Shown here: piece by piece, positions 43,499-57,809 of the stretch
Position numbering within the stretch: the first letter of the stretch is position 1
How the letters are laid out: the number at the start of each line of letters is the position of its first letter
Source of the DNA: Portunus trituberculatus
Taxonomy: Eukaryota > Arthropoda > Malacostraca > Decapoda > Portunidae
DNA: 64,000 nt
NCBI RefSeq assembly: GCF_017591435.1
Contig: NC_059295.1
Location: 42,114,282-42,178,281 of the forward strand
Reading direction: 5' to 3'
The notes under the pieces: generated by a model
The model's database searches: none
What the model saw: only the letters and a program-made list of their open reading frames with translations
Told to the model about the DNA's origin: nothing
Translations under genes and position numbers: made by a program

Positions 43499-44950
43499 AT
43501 ATTTACCTAGTTGTATTTACCTAGTTTTAGTTTTACAGGGCCTGGGCATTATGCTCGTGTGGCCCCGTGTCCATATCTACATTGTCCATTTTTTCTTTAA
43601 AGCTGTGCACACTCCTTGCTGACATTACATCTTCACTCAGGCTATTCCATGCTGCTATACTTCTTTGTGGAAAGGGGAATTTTTTTTCACATCCTTGAAG
43701 CATCTTCCTGTTCTCAACTTCTTAACATGACATCTTTTGCTTCTACTGGAGACTTCATCTTTTACTAACAGCTCCTCATTATCTGTTATATCCATTCCAT
43801 TCATTACTTTGTAGACTTGTATTAGGTCCCCCCTCTCTCTTCTCTGCTCCAGTGTTGGTAGATCCAAAACCCTCAGTCTCTCCTCATATGTCATCCCTCT
43901 TAGCTCTGGTACCATCCTTGTTGCTATCCTTTGCAGTCTCTCCGATTTCTGTATATGTTTGTTTTTTGTGTGGGGACCACACCACCTGTGCATACTCTAA
44001 TCTGGGTCTGATCACAGTGGATATCATTTTCTTCATCATATCTTTATTCATGTAGTGGAAAGCCAATCTGATATTTCTTACCAAATTGTATGTCTTGCCA
44101 AATATTTTGTCCACATAGCTATCCTGTTGATTATTCTCTTGTATAGTCACTTCTAGGCCCCTTTCCTTGTTAACTTTCTTCAGTTCTACACTATCTCCCA
44201 TCTTGTTTATCCCCTCCAGTCATCTTCCACTCCTTCTCAATATCATAACATGACTTTTATCCATATTGAATTCATCTCCCACTTCCTACTTCACCTCTAG
44301 ATTTTGTTAAGGTCCTCTTGTAATATTTTACAGTTCTCCTCATTTTTTACTTGTCTAAGCAGCTTGGCATAATCTGCAAATAAGTTCATGTAACTGTTTA
44401 CTCCCTATGGCATGTCATTTATGTATATAATAAAAAGTATTGGTGCCAACATCAACCCTTGTGGCACTCCGCTCTTTACTGTTCTCCACTCCTATTTAAT
44501 ATCCTTTAGTACTGTTCTCATCCCCCTTCCTCTCAGGTAACTCTCCATCCACTCTAATGCCTTCCCCTTCAATCCTCCTTTATTCCTTAACTTCCATAGC
44601 AGTCTCGAATGTGATGCCTTGTCAAAAGCCTTTTCTAAATCCAGGTATATACAGTCAACCCATCTGTCTCTCTCCTGAATTATGTCTACTGCTCTAGAGT
44701 AAAAACTCAACAAGTTTATTACACAAGAAAATCAAATTATCTGTCCAAGATTACCTTGTTATCTTCTAAAAACTCAGTCCATTGTTTCTTTATCACTTTC
44801 TCCCACATCTTGCACACCACACTGGTTAGTGACACCAGTCTATAGTTTAAGGGTTCCTCTTTCCAACCAGTTTTATATATGGGGACCACTTCTTCCCTTT
44901 TCCATTCCACTGGTACTGTGCCACTTTCTGTTGAGCATTTTATAATGTTG
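43499..44950 (-). pseudogene. CR1-like LINE, minus strand, 5'-truncated
   Basis: The tail (complement of actaggtaaatacaactaggtaaata) is at 43499-43535. Upstream on the minus strand are the thumb (RPRLEYAQVVWSPHKKQTYT, GMTYEERLRVLDLPTLEQRR), the region of the catalytic box (near 44375), and the palm (WVDCIYLDLEKAFDKASHSR). Several frames alternate. The 5' end at about 44950 abuts the tail of the next copy. Confidence 0.8.
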
Positions 44951-45956
44951 TGTGTATTTACCTAGTTGTTGTGTTTAACAGGAAAAGAGCTATGCTCATG
45001 CTGTCTTGTCTCCATACCTATAGTCATCCAGTTTAGCCGTAAAGTCATGAATATTTCTTGCTTGAACTACTCTTTCATCCAACTTGTTCCATATTTCTAG
45101 GTATCCGTTTGGAGAGCTATATTTCTTAATGTCTCTTCTACACATGGTCTTTTCCAATTTCATGTTGTGTCCCCTTGTATTTCTTGAGTTCCACACCAGT
45201 AGGTCTTCTTTGTCAACTGCATCCATTCCTTTCCATGCCATGCCCCATATATAGCAATTAGGTCTCCTCTTTCTCTCTGTTGCAGTGTTGGAAATTTTAA
45301 TATCATTAATCTGTCCTCATAGGATAGGTCTTTCAAATTTAAAACCATTTTGGTTGCAGCTCTTTGAATCCTTTCTATCCTTATACCTTTCTTATTATGT
45401 AGTGACCATATAAGTGCAGCATATTCTAGTTTAGATTGAATAATTTATTCTATTAATTTCTTCATTATCTCTTCATCTATATAGGTAAATGCCCATTTAA
45501 TTTTTCTTACTAGTATGTTTCCCAACTATGTTGTTGACACATTTTTCTGGTGACAAATTGTCATTTATTGTAATACCCAGGTCTTTCTCCTCTTTTGTTT
45601 TCTGAATTTCTACCCCTCCCATAGTGTAAGATCTTATCTTTTTCAGTTGCTTTTTCCTAGTTCCATGACTGCACTTTTTTTGCATTAAATTCCATCTCCC
45701 ATTTCTTGCTCCACTCGTGTATCTCTTTGAAGTCTTTGTATAGCATTTCACAATCCATGTCATTTTCCACTCATTTCAGTAACTTTGCATCAAATGCAAA
45801 TGAGCTTATGTAACTGTCCACCTCATCAACCATATTGTTGATATACACTATGAACATTACAGTGGCCAAGACCGTTCCCTGTGAAACTCCACTTATAACT
45901 CTGCACCATTTTGATTCTTCACCTTTTATCACTGTTCTCATTGCTCTGTCCTTTAA

Positions 45957-47554
45957 GGGCAGCGTCCAGTTTGGAGACCGAAAAAAATATGAAAAATAAT
46001 GTTTTTTGGGGAAAAAAATATGTGGTAGGTATACACTTTAGGTTTTATTTCACGAAGTTTTATGGCGTAACGTGCACTGGTCTCTGTTTAAATGCCATTT
46101 AAAGCTCCTGTACTTAACCACGTACGTTTGTTTACATCAGCAGAATCAGTTTTTTTTTAACTCAAAATACGAAAAAAAGGCAAAAATCTTAACTTTTTTT
46201 GGTGGACATGATACAACAACACTGAAAGTGAGTGTATGTGTATGGGTGGTATCAACTAAGGCCACCAACGAGACTCAATAGAGGGAAAGCTATCAGAGAG
46301 AGAGAGGTTGTTGTTGCGTCTCTCGCTACCCGCTCTTCACTCTGCTAAACAGCATGTAATTTAGCTACTGCGTCCTGCTTTTCACTTACTGCCAACCATA
46401 GGACGTGTGTCTAAGAGGAATAAGCAGAGGAAGGACGCCTGGAATATCAATATGGAAGCTCAAGGAATAAAAAGACAGCGTGTTGAACTTGACACCTCAG
46501 ATGTTCCAGTACACATCCTCACATCAACCACCACAACCACGCTCACCACCACCACACCATAGCCCACCACATCTCATGCAGAACAATAGAACAAAGAAAA
46601 GGAAATGAAGAAGAAAAAGGCCTCATTACTCACAATTAGAGAAGCTCTTCTACAAAATATTGAGAAAGGAAATGAAGATGTGGATAGTGATGACGAGCTT
46701 GTCATGCTGACAAAAAAGAGGCTGAAAAATCACTTTCCTCCCGTTGTTCATGCCCAGATCCTGTCTTTGACTACAGTTTCGAGCCTGATGTATACCAGAA
46801 CACCATAATTATGCACTGCACAACATGTAACTTAAAGAACACATCATAACCAGAAAAAGTGAGAGCTGGACATTGGATGAAAAGCATCTTCAGGATCAAC
46901 ATATCATTGACAGGGGGGGAACTAGGAGCCTGATGTGCTTAGAAATACATCTGATTATATTATGAGATTGTAGATAATAATAAAAAGACATTTAGTAAAC
47001 CTGAATAAACTTCTTAGTGTGTCATAACAGGATCGAGGTCAATCGATAAACTTTATCAGCCCATATCTCAAAACAAGTTATTCCCCTTCTAAAATCTATT
47101 TTGAAGCCAATTTTAGCTTGATTTCAATGAAACATAACAAAAAAGCAGAAGAATTCTTCTGCATTCAATTCACGTCACTAGTTTTTATATATGTGACGTG
47201 TAATTTTGTATTAAAATTTTTTGGTAAAAAAAGTAAAAAAAAAACTGATTTTGAAAAAAAATCATAAAACAAAAACAAAAGCTGAAATGAAAAATCTAAC
47301 GATGTGGAAACATTTCATATTATAACATGTCTTAGCTTCAGGAAAATGAAGGTTGCAGGGCTAATAATAACGCCAGAATAACACTCGTAAGTTTTAGTTA
47401 CATTTGCAAATGCATCATGGGGTTGGGAACTATAATGGGAATGATTGTCTACTATTGATATGCTTGTTGCCAATACTTTACAACATAAATATCAGAGTGA
47501 TTCATGCATATTTACCAGAGATATGGCAACACCGATCTAAACCGGACACTCCCC
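45957..47554 (+). mobile_element. TTAA-flanked DNA transposon (piggyBac- or Kolobok-like), non-autonomous
   Basis: The ends are gggcagcgtccagtttggag at 45957 and the complement of ggggagtgtccggtttagat ending at 47554, matching at about 15 of the first 19 positions. TTAA flanks both sides (45953-45956 and 47555-47558). piggyBac and Kolobok both use this target. Removing the element and one TTAA rejoins the host LINE RT in frame. An internal plus-strand ORF fragment (about 46400-46960) is present but no DDE core is. Confidence 0.75.
46404..46960 (+). pseudogene. Unrecognised ORF fragment in the TTAA element
   Basis: A frame near 46404 reads GRVSKRNKQRKDAWNINMEA and a Thr-rich stretch (TSTTTTTLTTTTP), then a TAG. 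The same frame continues as EMKKKKASLLTIREALLQNI and DVDSDDELVMLTKKRLKNHF up to 46806, with a later Cys/His-rich part (HCTTCNL, ends near 46960) after a shift. It looks like the N-terminal part of a transposon protein with a basic start and a possible zinc-binding region. The family is not recognised. Confidence 0.45.
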
Positions 47555-48515
47555 TTAAGTAGTGTGTTATCCAACCCAGTACTTTTCCTTTAAACCACCT
47601 ATATTTTTAATTTTCCATAGCAATTTTTGATGTGGTACTTTATCAAAAGCTTTTTTTTGGATCCAGGTAGACACGGTCTGCCCATCCGTCCCTCTCCTGA
47701 ATTATATCTATTGCTCTACTGTAGAAGCTCAATAAGTTTGTGACACAAGATCTTCCACTTTTGGAACCAAATTGTCTTCCAGTTATTGTATGTGACTCTT
47801 CTCGCTGTTGCATCCACCTGTCTATTTTTGCAACCATACTTGTTAGGGACACTGGTCTGTAGTTGTTCTTCTTTATTACCTCCCTTGAAAATTGGTACAA
47901 TGTTTACCCTTTCCAGTCTAGAGGGACTTTTCCATCTTTAAAAGAACACACTATGATGTTATGTAATATCTCTGCCAGCTGGTCATAACATTCCCTCAAT
48001 ATCCAATTTGACACCTCATCTGATCCTTGAACCTTATTCACATCCAAGGTTTTCATAATCTTCCTGATTTCTTGGACTTCTACATGGATCTTTCTCATTT
48101 CCTCATCCCTGTGACCTGTTTTTGTCTTTCAAACTTGTTTTTTTTGGTGAATACTAACTGGAAGTACCTATTCATTATTTCTGCCTGTGATCTTGCATCC
48201 TCATATATGACGTTACCAACTTTTAATCTATCTATTGTTTGCTTTTTTTTTATTTTCCCATTAACGTACTTATAAAAGAACTTTGGTTCATGTTTGCATA
48301 TGTCAACTATGTCTTTCTCATAGTTCCTTTGTTCCTCTCTTAGTGTTTGGACATATTAATTTTTTTACTACCTTAAATTCTTTCCTATCATTAAGTCCTC
48401 ATCTTATTCTCCATCTATGCCATGCTGTTTCCTTTCTCACTTTTACTAATTTACATCTTATGCTGTGTACCAGTCGTCCTTTCTCTTCCCCTCACTGATT
48501 CTGATTTTGGGAATA

Positions 48516-49139
48516 CAGTAATCGCCTGCGTATCCAGATCGCCATTATCCAGAATTCACTACTATCTGGAGCTGCCCACAAGCATATTCAAACCTACCGC
48601 ATGAGCGATCCCTTGATCCCGCTAGGCGGCAGCATTTATTCCCATGCCCTCCCAGAGCTGGATCCAAGAAACTTTAACAACGTCAGAGCAACCTCCTGCC
48701 GCGAAATGGCATCCATGAACGCTTGGAGGGACGGTAATGAGGTTGCTATCAGGTTGCTGGGAACACCACCTCTCGAGATGGTGTTACTGTCTTATACAGT
48801 AATACTCCGCTTAACGAATGTTCGTCTAACGAATTTCCGATTTAACGTACTATATAAAGTTAGACCAAAAAGTCCGCATAACATACAACTACATCCGTTT
48901 TTTAGCAAATTTTCTGGGTTTGAATTTGCGGGTGAGGGACCGAATGCAGCAGCTTTGCTGTGATTGTCTGGCTCCCCGCCTGTCTCTAGCGCTCCTGGAG
49001 CTGGATCCAAGATTCTTTAACAACCTCAGAGCAACCTCCTGCCGCGAAATGGCTTCCATGAACGCTTGGAGGGACGGTGACGAGGTTGCTCTGTGGTTGC
49101 TGGGAACACCACCTCTGGAGGTGGTGTTACTGTCTTATA
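48516..49139. repeat. Compound of pogo-type termini with a 142-bp direct repeat
   Basis: Two left termini occur: cagtaatcgcctgcgtatcc at 48516 and cagtaatactccgcttaacg at 48797, the latter the same as in the element at 26593. The segment 48655-48796 is repeated at 48998-49139 with constant offset 343 and a few substitutions, both copies ending ggtgttactgtcttata. The 201 bp between them are the 5' end of the second element. The arrangement suggests insertion, duplication or conversion between related elements. Confidence 0.7.
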
Positions 49140-49464
49140 TATGCATATATGTTCACAAAACAACATTTCTATTAGCTTTTTACAAACCTTGCCCCCAAGA
49201 AAGGATTGTTTTGTAATGCATAAAGTGAAATCTTACATGGAATACCAAAAAATAAAGCAGAGATGATGAGATCGGCCACAGATGGCAGAGACTCCGGCGA
49301 CTTTGCCACTTCTTCTTCTTCTTGTGACCTTTTTAGATTGGCGTGTTGTCTTTCATCATGATATTAAATTTGTTTTCACTCATATACGCTCATGCCATGA
49401 GGATAACCTGGATTCTGTGGCAGTAAGTGATAGTGAATTACTAATGAAATACGTAATTCACTAG
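49140..49464. repeat. Remnant region with the window-start repeat
   Basis: 49392-49434 matches 27-72. The rest (a ttcttcttcttcttgtg run near 49310) has no recognised function. Confidence 0.4.
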
Positions 49465-50150
49465 GTAACTCTTATATCCCTTAGTAGATTAAGGATTTCA
49501 CCTGTTACGTTGTTTATGTTTTTCTGGTGATACTTCCTCTGAAAATATCACTCCCAAATCTTTTCCTTTGTTTTCTTAATTGTTTTTTATTCATTGTCTT
49601 ATAGTTCTAGCTATACCTTCTATTACTTTTCTAAACTCTTCGTTTTTGCATTTTGCAGTGCTAAATTCCATTTGCCATCTATTGCTCCATTCTTACACCT
49701 TGTTAAGATCTCTTTGCAATTCTTCACAGTCTTCTACCTCCTTCACCCATTGCATAAGTTTTACCTCATCACCAAATATAGCTTAGAGACATTCTCTACC
49801 ATGTCATTTATATAAATCGCAATCATTTTTTGTGCTAACAATGACCCTTGTGGGACCTTGTTACCAGGCTCCATACTGATGGTTGGTTGGTTCCTTATCA
49901 CTGTTTGTATCCCTCTGTTCTTCAAAAAGTAGCAGTATCCTATTTGTATCTTTCTTCTCCAGTTTCCATAGAAACTTTTAAGTGGCATCTTATCAAATGA
50001 TTTTCTTAAATCTAATTAAGTGCAATCTGCCCAACCATCCCTCCTGTATTATATCAATGAATCTTGAATAATAACACAACAAGTTTGTTGTACAAGATCT
50101 ATGCTTCCTAAGAACAAAATTTACAAGTATATTTATATATTTGCATTAAC
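49465..50150 (-). pseudogene. CR1-like LINE fragment, minus strand
   Basis: Minus-strand text contains a decayed RT palm (VPQGSLLAQKMIAIYINDMV at about 49830), a region of the catalytic box near 49770, the motif EWSNRWQMEFS (near 49680) and KGKDLGVIFSEEV (near 49545). Both ends are truncated. It is the most diverged of the CR1-like copies. Confidence 0.65.
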
Positions 50151-50779
50151 AAACACCAGTGTTACATCTTATGAGGATCAATAAGAAGTATGAGATTTAA
50201 GAATCTATATATAATTTGCTTAAACACTGGCCAGCAATTTTTTCTAACATAGCAGGTGGGATTGTTTCTGGGGTAAATGGGGATCACTGAATTAAAAAAT
50301 TATTTTAGTTTTGTCTAATTGGCTCTAGTTTTTTAGATGTTGCTGAAATACATAATTCGTATCTGTAAATCTGTACATAAATGATTCTTATTAGATTACT
50401 GTGGTACTAGTACATAAATATTTAAGTAAAATTATGTTTATTATGCTATTTAGGCTATAAAATGATAATTAAACAGTGTTGAATACATGTATAACTTTTT
50501 TTAATGTTTTCTAACTACATTTATAGCTTATGTAAAATGTGATAATTGCAGCCTGCTCTGATTTTAGCACTTACCATTCATTACAAAAGATTATTGAAAG
50601 ATTATAAACTTCAAATATGAATTCCAATCAAACTTCACACCAAGCAAACAAGCAAAATATGTAGTTCAAGCAAGTCAACATAATGTCTCGCAAATTGTCA
50701 CAAGTCACTGTAATTTACTTCATCTGTAAATTACTTTCTTTTGTGAATTTCCTTAGTTGAATCACACATTATGTTCCAG
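50151..50779. other. No feature recognised
   Basis: AT-rich sequence; no coding or repeat signature was recognised. Confidence 0.5.
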
Positions 50780-51330
50780 CAGTAATCGGACACTACATGC
50801 CGTTTCATCAGTCTTGGTGCTGTTCCTCCATAGTCTCAATGTCTTGATGGAAATGTTTCCCCTGCTTCTGCAATACTTTTTGTGTCATCATGTGGATCGA
50901 GATCAGGCAAGGAAGTAAAAATTGTAAAGGGAACATCACTACAATGTGGAACTGGCCATCTTGCAGATTCTATGTCAGGATAGTACCACGACTATTCTTG
51001 TGACGATTCCATCCTAAGATATTCACTGTAAAAACCATCATGATGGTTTCGGGGGCCCTCACCACTCCATTGGTACCCCAAACTTCATTGACTCAACTTT
51101 ATCTTGCGTCCATGAATGAAGGGTTTCAGTACAATTCTTCCAAACTTTGTGAGTAGCCCATGGCTTATCTTGATCCCCAAGCTTCATGCCAAAGTAAGCT
51201 TGGTATGCCCTTCTGGCCAATTCTCAAACATTGAAACGATGCTTGTCAGGGTCATTATGGCAACTTCTTATCTTTGAACCTTTGATGACAATTCTGCATA
51301 CTGGAAATACAGACACACTAAGTCACCAGG
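50780..51330 (-). pseudogene. Decayed fragment of an unnamed invertebrate repeat-associated protein
   Basis: Minus-strand translation gives RSCHNDPDKHRFNV, stop, ELARRAYQAYFGMKLGDQDK, then PWATHKVWKNCTETLHSWTQ and MKFGVPMEW. After a one-base slip it continues with RNHHDGFYSEY, ARWPVPHCSDVPF and FTSLPDLDPHDD. I recognise the pattern KLGDQDKPWAPHxVC..C, FGIPMxWREPxNHxDDCYFC and RPVPHxxxxPIP from uncharacterised proteins common in arthropod and cnidarian genomes. Several Cys positions are lost here and stops are present. Its role is unknown. Confidence 0.6.
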
Positions 51331-53281
<1,951 letters not shown>

Positions 53282-53285
53282 TTTT

Positions 53286-56200
53286 CCTAGGGGCTGAGTA
53301 GAAGCTTGTAAATTCCTTACTGTATTCCAATATTACTAATATTACAAGTTATATTCACATATTATTTCTCTTTGCAGTGGGTGTGACATCCCTTTGTGGT
53401 AATCATCAGCTTCTACAAATCTTAGAGAAAACAAAGGCAAGTGTATAATAAAGTTGTAGTTATGATCTTGTGATTAAATATCAGAATACTTGTAGTAGAT
53501 TTCAGACCACAGAGATCAAGGCTGATGTCATCAGTATTGAAATGTTTGCTATAGATTCCATACTTCACAGGTTTAGGCAGACCCCATGCTAATAAGCTGT
53601 TGGTCAGGTGCTGTTATTTTGAGGTTCAATCAGTTGAACCTATGTAACCATTATCATATGAAGCATGGAATGTTTCTTAATGCAGGAAAGTGCAAAGCAT
53701 TAATGGTGTGGTGAGACTTCCAGTAAAATATGTATTAAAGTACATATAGCTATACTGAGTTGTCACGCTTACTAGTAAGTTTCGTTTAGCATTCTTCATT
53801 ACAGTAACCCTTTCAGCATGACTTATTTCTTGTTATAACATACTATTGTTGCAATTAAAATTGCAGGTATACTGGACTTGTGTAATTCATAAGATATATT
53901 TGGGCTTGTCATTAATGCTTTAACAAGAGTATAATTCTGATGCTTTGATGAAACTTTGGTGAGGAATTCATCCTTTCATTCAGTTTGTCAAGAAGAGTAC
54001 CAGGTTATTCATAGTATACCTTAAAAAGAATGCATTAGGAAAATTCAAAGCAATGTTTTTTGAAAATTAATTTGATAGTGATAGTCACTTGCAATAATGT
54101 CATCAAATATGTACGTACTGTCAATGCATGACACAATATCATCATATGATATATTGATGTATAATTGCTATACTATTCATTCAATAATGTTTAGTGAACT
54201 ATATAAACAAGAGCATATAGTATATGCTAGGGATCTCATCTCTGGACACATTCATTCAAACTACAGTAAGAGTTGTATAATTACATTTCTAAAACAATTT
54301 TTTTCACTAATTGTTTTAAATATACAACAACATATTGTAATATGACGTATCTTATAGTGGATAGCTATGAAGCAGGAAGTTACTATGAGTCATGAGACAA
54401 AATTTGACAGCTGTTAGAATACTTTGTATTTGATAGTACAGTACTTACATGTTTATTACTGGTTTATGAGTTCTCTTAGTTTCTATTCATCATAGTGGTC
54501 ATATTACTGGACCAGCAGTCTTATAGTGATACAAATCCTCTAGGCCTGTCTCACAGATAAAGAGTAGTTAGTGGCCATAATTATCACAAAAAAAATGGTA
54601 ATGCATGACTGTTCTTTAAACATGGTATACTGTTTGTATATACAACTTAATTAAAGAATTTCTGCAGAGGAATGAAAGTTGTACATGCATGCAACATTTT
54701 AATACTAAGGGCATGGGTCCCTTTGAAAACTTAAGTTTGTAGGTTTACAAGGACATATGGCATGTGACATCAATATTGTGATGTCATGCCATCCTTAATG
54801 AAGTCATAATGCATGAACATGTTAGTTACTTAAATTATGTATTGTTATGGTGATTGGTTATCTCCACAGTGCAATGCTATTTTAGCAACTGAATGGCTTC
54901 AAGCTCAATCCAGGTCATATTAGCTTCTCAGTGAGAGGCATAGTGCTCTTTTATAACCCTATATAGCCTTAGCTACATAGCTAGCTAGACTCTTTGATAA
55001 CTTTCATGTGCTCTAATATATTTTTCATCCTACTTTTACTTACATTTTTATCTTTATCAAATTAGGGTATTTACAATGGTCTGGAATTTTTTTTTTTTTT
55101 TTTTTTATACAAAAAACTCACTATATTGGGAAAAATTCTTTACATTGTTTGTATGTTATCAAGCCAACTAATTAAATCATTATCTAACTAAAACCATCAA
55201 CTAGAGAACAAGAAATATCACAAAATAAAATAAATGCAATATGCATCATCTCAGGTCAGGGGTGTATCATCACTATGATGAATGCTATATCCCATATCTT
55301 TATAAGTTTACTTTTTACTTTATCCATTGCAGCTGCACAATTAATGTAAAATTCACAGATCCTGGGACTTATAAAATATACAACTAAGTTTCAATGTAAA
55401 ATTTCAGTAGGGTATTTGTGAAGATTGTCTGTTGACATTGTGTTCCCCAATGTCTTCTCATATTTGCTGCTTGTCTGTTTATATTGTCTGAGATCATCTC
55501 TGAGTTGCCACTTTTTCGTTGAGAATACAACCCCATCTTTTGACACCTTGGTTCTTCTTTTGTCATGTGTCTGTGTAATCACAGCACATGTACAAACCAA
55601 TCACTACTGCATCTTATATTTTCCATCGCAGCTTCTTTTGGTGTTTTGGAGAAGTTAGTGTGCATGATATCAGCCAGTACTTTGTCTTGGTACAATATTC
55701 TTGCAGCACAACTAATACTTACTTGATTTTTTTTCTGGATTTGCTGAAAGAAACATTAGTTCATTTAAAAAAGAGTGGAAAAATATTTCAAACTAAAAAT
55801 GTAGCATGAGATTAAAAATAAGTGTGAAAACACTGGGAGCCTTGTTGCAAGTACTTAGCTCCTTGTTCTGTAGCATGTGCATCACCAGAACCCATGAAAA
55901 ATGTTAGCATAAACAATTAAGATAAATGTTTTATAGCTTATAGGAAGAGTACATCAAGATTTATCACAAGAAGCAATTTTAGAATGTGTATCTCTAAAGA
56001 ATTTTGGAAGGTTACACTAAATTCTACATTGAAACAGCTGGTGATCACCATCAATTCAAATCATTGTGATTGCCACCAATTGAATACTGTATATGTATGT
56101 AGAAAACTATAGCTGCTGGCACATCAACCTTTTGAATGGGGAACACCATTACATCATACCCTTCCTGGTCTAACCCACTTGATTTTTACTGCCTATGATT

Positions 56201-57724
56201 ATATTCTTATCACTAAAGCATCTTCTGTATTATGGCAGGTTTCCCTATTCTTTTTTGTTTAAGTGTTTGCTTTTCACTAACATCTCTCATACATGTATTC
56301 CTTTATCCTCACATTCCAGCTTTATTTTCACTCAAACTTTTTATTCAAATTCTTCACTCTTCTTTCTCTTGATATGGCCACACCATCTCAATATCTTTCT
56401 TTTCACTTACTCTAGTACTTCACAAATTGTAACACATACAGGTCTCATACTCTTTTTCACTGATCTTTGTTACACCTCATACCTCTCTCAGATAACCTTC
56501 TATAGAACATGCTTGATTGCCTATTCCACACATTATTGTTGGCAAGAAAGCACTATTCCTAAAGTAAGACACTGTCCACATCTCTAGACATGACTCTTGC
56601 TACTGATCCTGTACTATGCCTACCTTTCATTCTTCTAGTTAGACATCTGTGACTACTGCCTATCCCACTCTATTTTTTTTTTTTTTTTTTTATTTATTTT
56701 TTTTATTATTATACTCGCACATGAACATTTTCTACTTAACGTTCATCCTTATCATACTGTCATACCTAGAAGTATTAAACAACCAGTGAGACATCTCTCA
56801 TCTCTTCTTCACTTCTGCTGTAGCAAAATTCTCTCCAAGCCCTTCCTCAACTTCACAGTAGATGTTGATATCTCCTAACATCTGACCTTCTATTCCTCAA
56901 ATTTTAAGAATATATTAAAGGGTTTCCCCTAGATACAGAATTTTTTTTTTTTTATTGTTACAAATATTTTATATATTTATTAAATAACATAAAACATAAA
57001 TGTGTCAGTAGAGTTCACCATAGAATTTTTTCTATGGTTAAAGTAATTTATGAAATAGTAATTTTATATCCCATTGGTTTCATTTGCATTATATCAAACC
57101 TTGTGAAATCATTCAACTCTTTTAGAATGAATAGATTTCTCCTACATTATTGGTAAGTAAATGAGTGTTATCAGTCAACGCTTGAGTCTGATGCTTTCTG
57201 AAGTTTTAGACCAAAGCTCCATGTCTTCATTAGTATATAGTTAAGGTGTTGCTGAATGGTGAACCATGGGTTTACAAGTAAATGTATGGTGTATCTGTAT
57301 CATGATACAGTTCAGACCTTTTAATAGTTCTTGTTTTGCAGATTTTTTTTTTAAATGTACATATTGTAGTACTCCTTAAATTAGGAAGAAAGGTGAAAAA
57401 TAATTTTATATGAAAAATCTGATACTTCAAAAATTTGCTTAATTTTCAAGTGACTGTGATAACTACTGAATATGATGGTAGCTGAAACCTGGCTTGTGTG
57501 CTGAAGAAAAGGATGTACAATGTAAACATAATAGTACACTGAAATGCATAGTGCAATTTAATTTAAACTCACTTGTCAGTAAGCCAAGAAAACTTGTCTT
57601 CAGCTACAATATTTTTACAAAACTATGGTTAACCATTATAGATGTTACTTTTTTTCATAATTGCATAGAATTGAAGTTCATTAAATGTTTGTAGATATTT
57701 TTTCATTAATTTGCTTTATCAAAA

Positions 57725-57729
<5 letters not shown>
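53286..57729. other. Long region without recognised genes
   Basis: About 4.4 kb of AT-rich sequence with T runs near 55090, 56671 and 56941. One weak exon-like segment at 53379-53437 is treated as a finding. No transposon signature was recognised. It may be intronic or intergenic. Confidence 0.5.

Positions 57730-57807
<78 letters not shown>
57730..57807. repeat. AT microsatellite next to a MITE
   Basis: About 39 AT units, ending directly at the left end of the MITE at 57809. Confidence 0.9.

Positions 57808-57808
<1 letters not shown>

Positions 57809-57809
<1 letters not shown>

Larger units (their letters stand above)
44953..48513 (-). pseudogene. CR1-like LINE, minus strand, split by a TTAA element
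   Basis: The tail ctaggtaaatacaca is at its left edge (44953). C-terminus (KKYSSPNGYLEIWNKLDERV), thumb and region of the catalytic box occupy 44996-45952. After the insert, the RT palm and fingers (NNYRPVSLTSMVAKIDRWMQ, SGRSCVTNLLSFYSRAIDII, DVNKVQGSDEVSNWILRECY) continue to 48098, and a decayed linker reaches 48513. The reading frame is continuous across the insert if one TTAA is kept. A pogo-type terminus begins at 48516. Confidence 0.8.

Noticed and set aside
48655..49139. Two short similar proteins (FNN-RATSCREMASMNAW)
   Set aside because: They are parallel translations of a non-coding direct repeat next to transposon termini; there is no start context or splice signal.
54097..54345. 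Plus-strand frame of 82 codons
   Set aside because: Composition is that of random AT-rich sequence and no motif was recognised.
56195..56587. Plus-strand frame of 130 codons
   Set aside because: It is low complexity in Ser, Leu, Phe and Tyr in pyrimidine-rich DNA, without motif or splice context; it could at best be the antisense of an old LINE.
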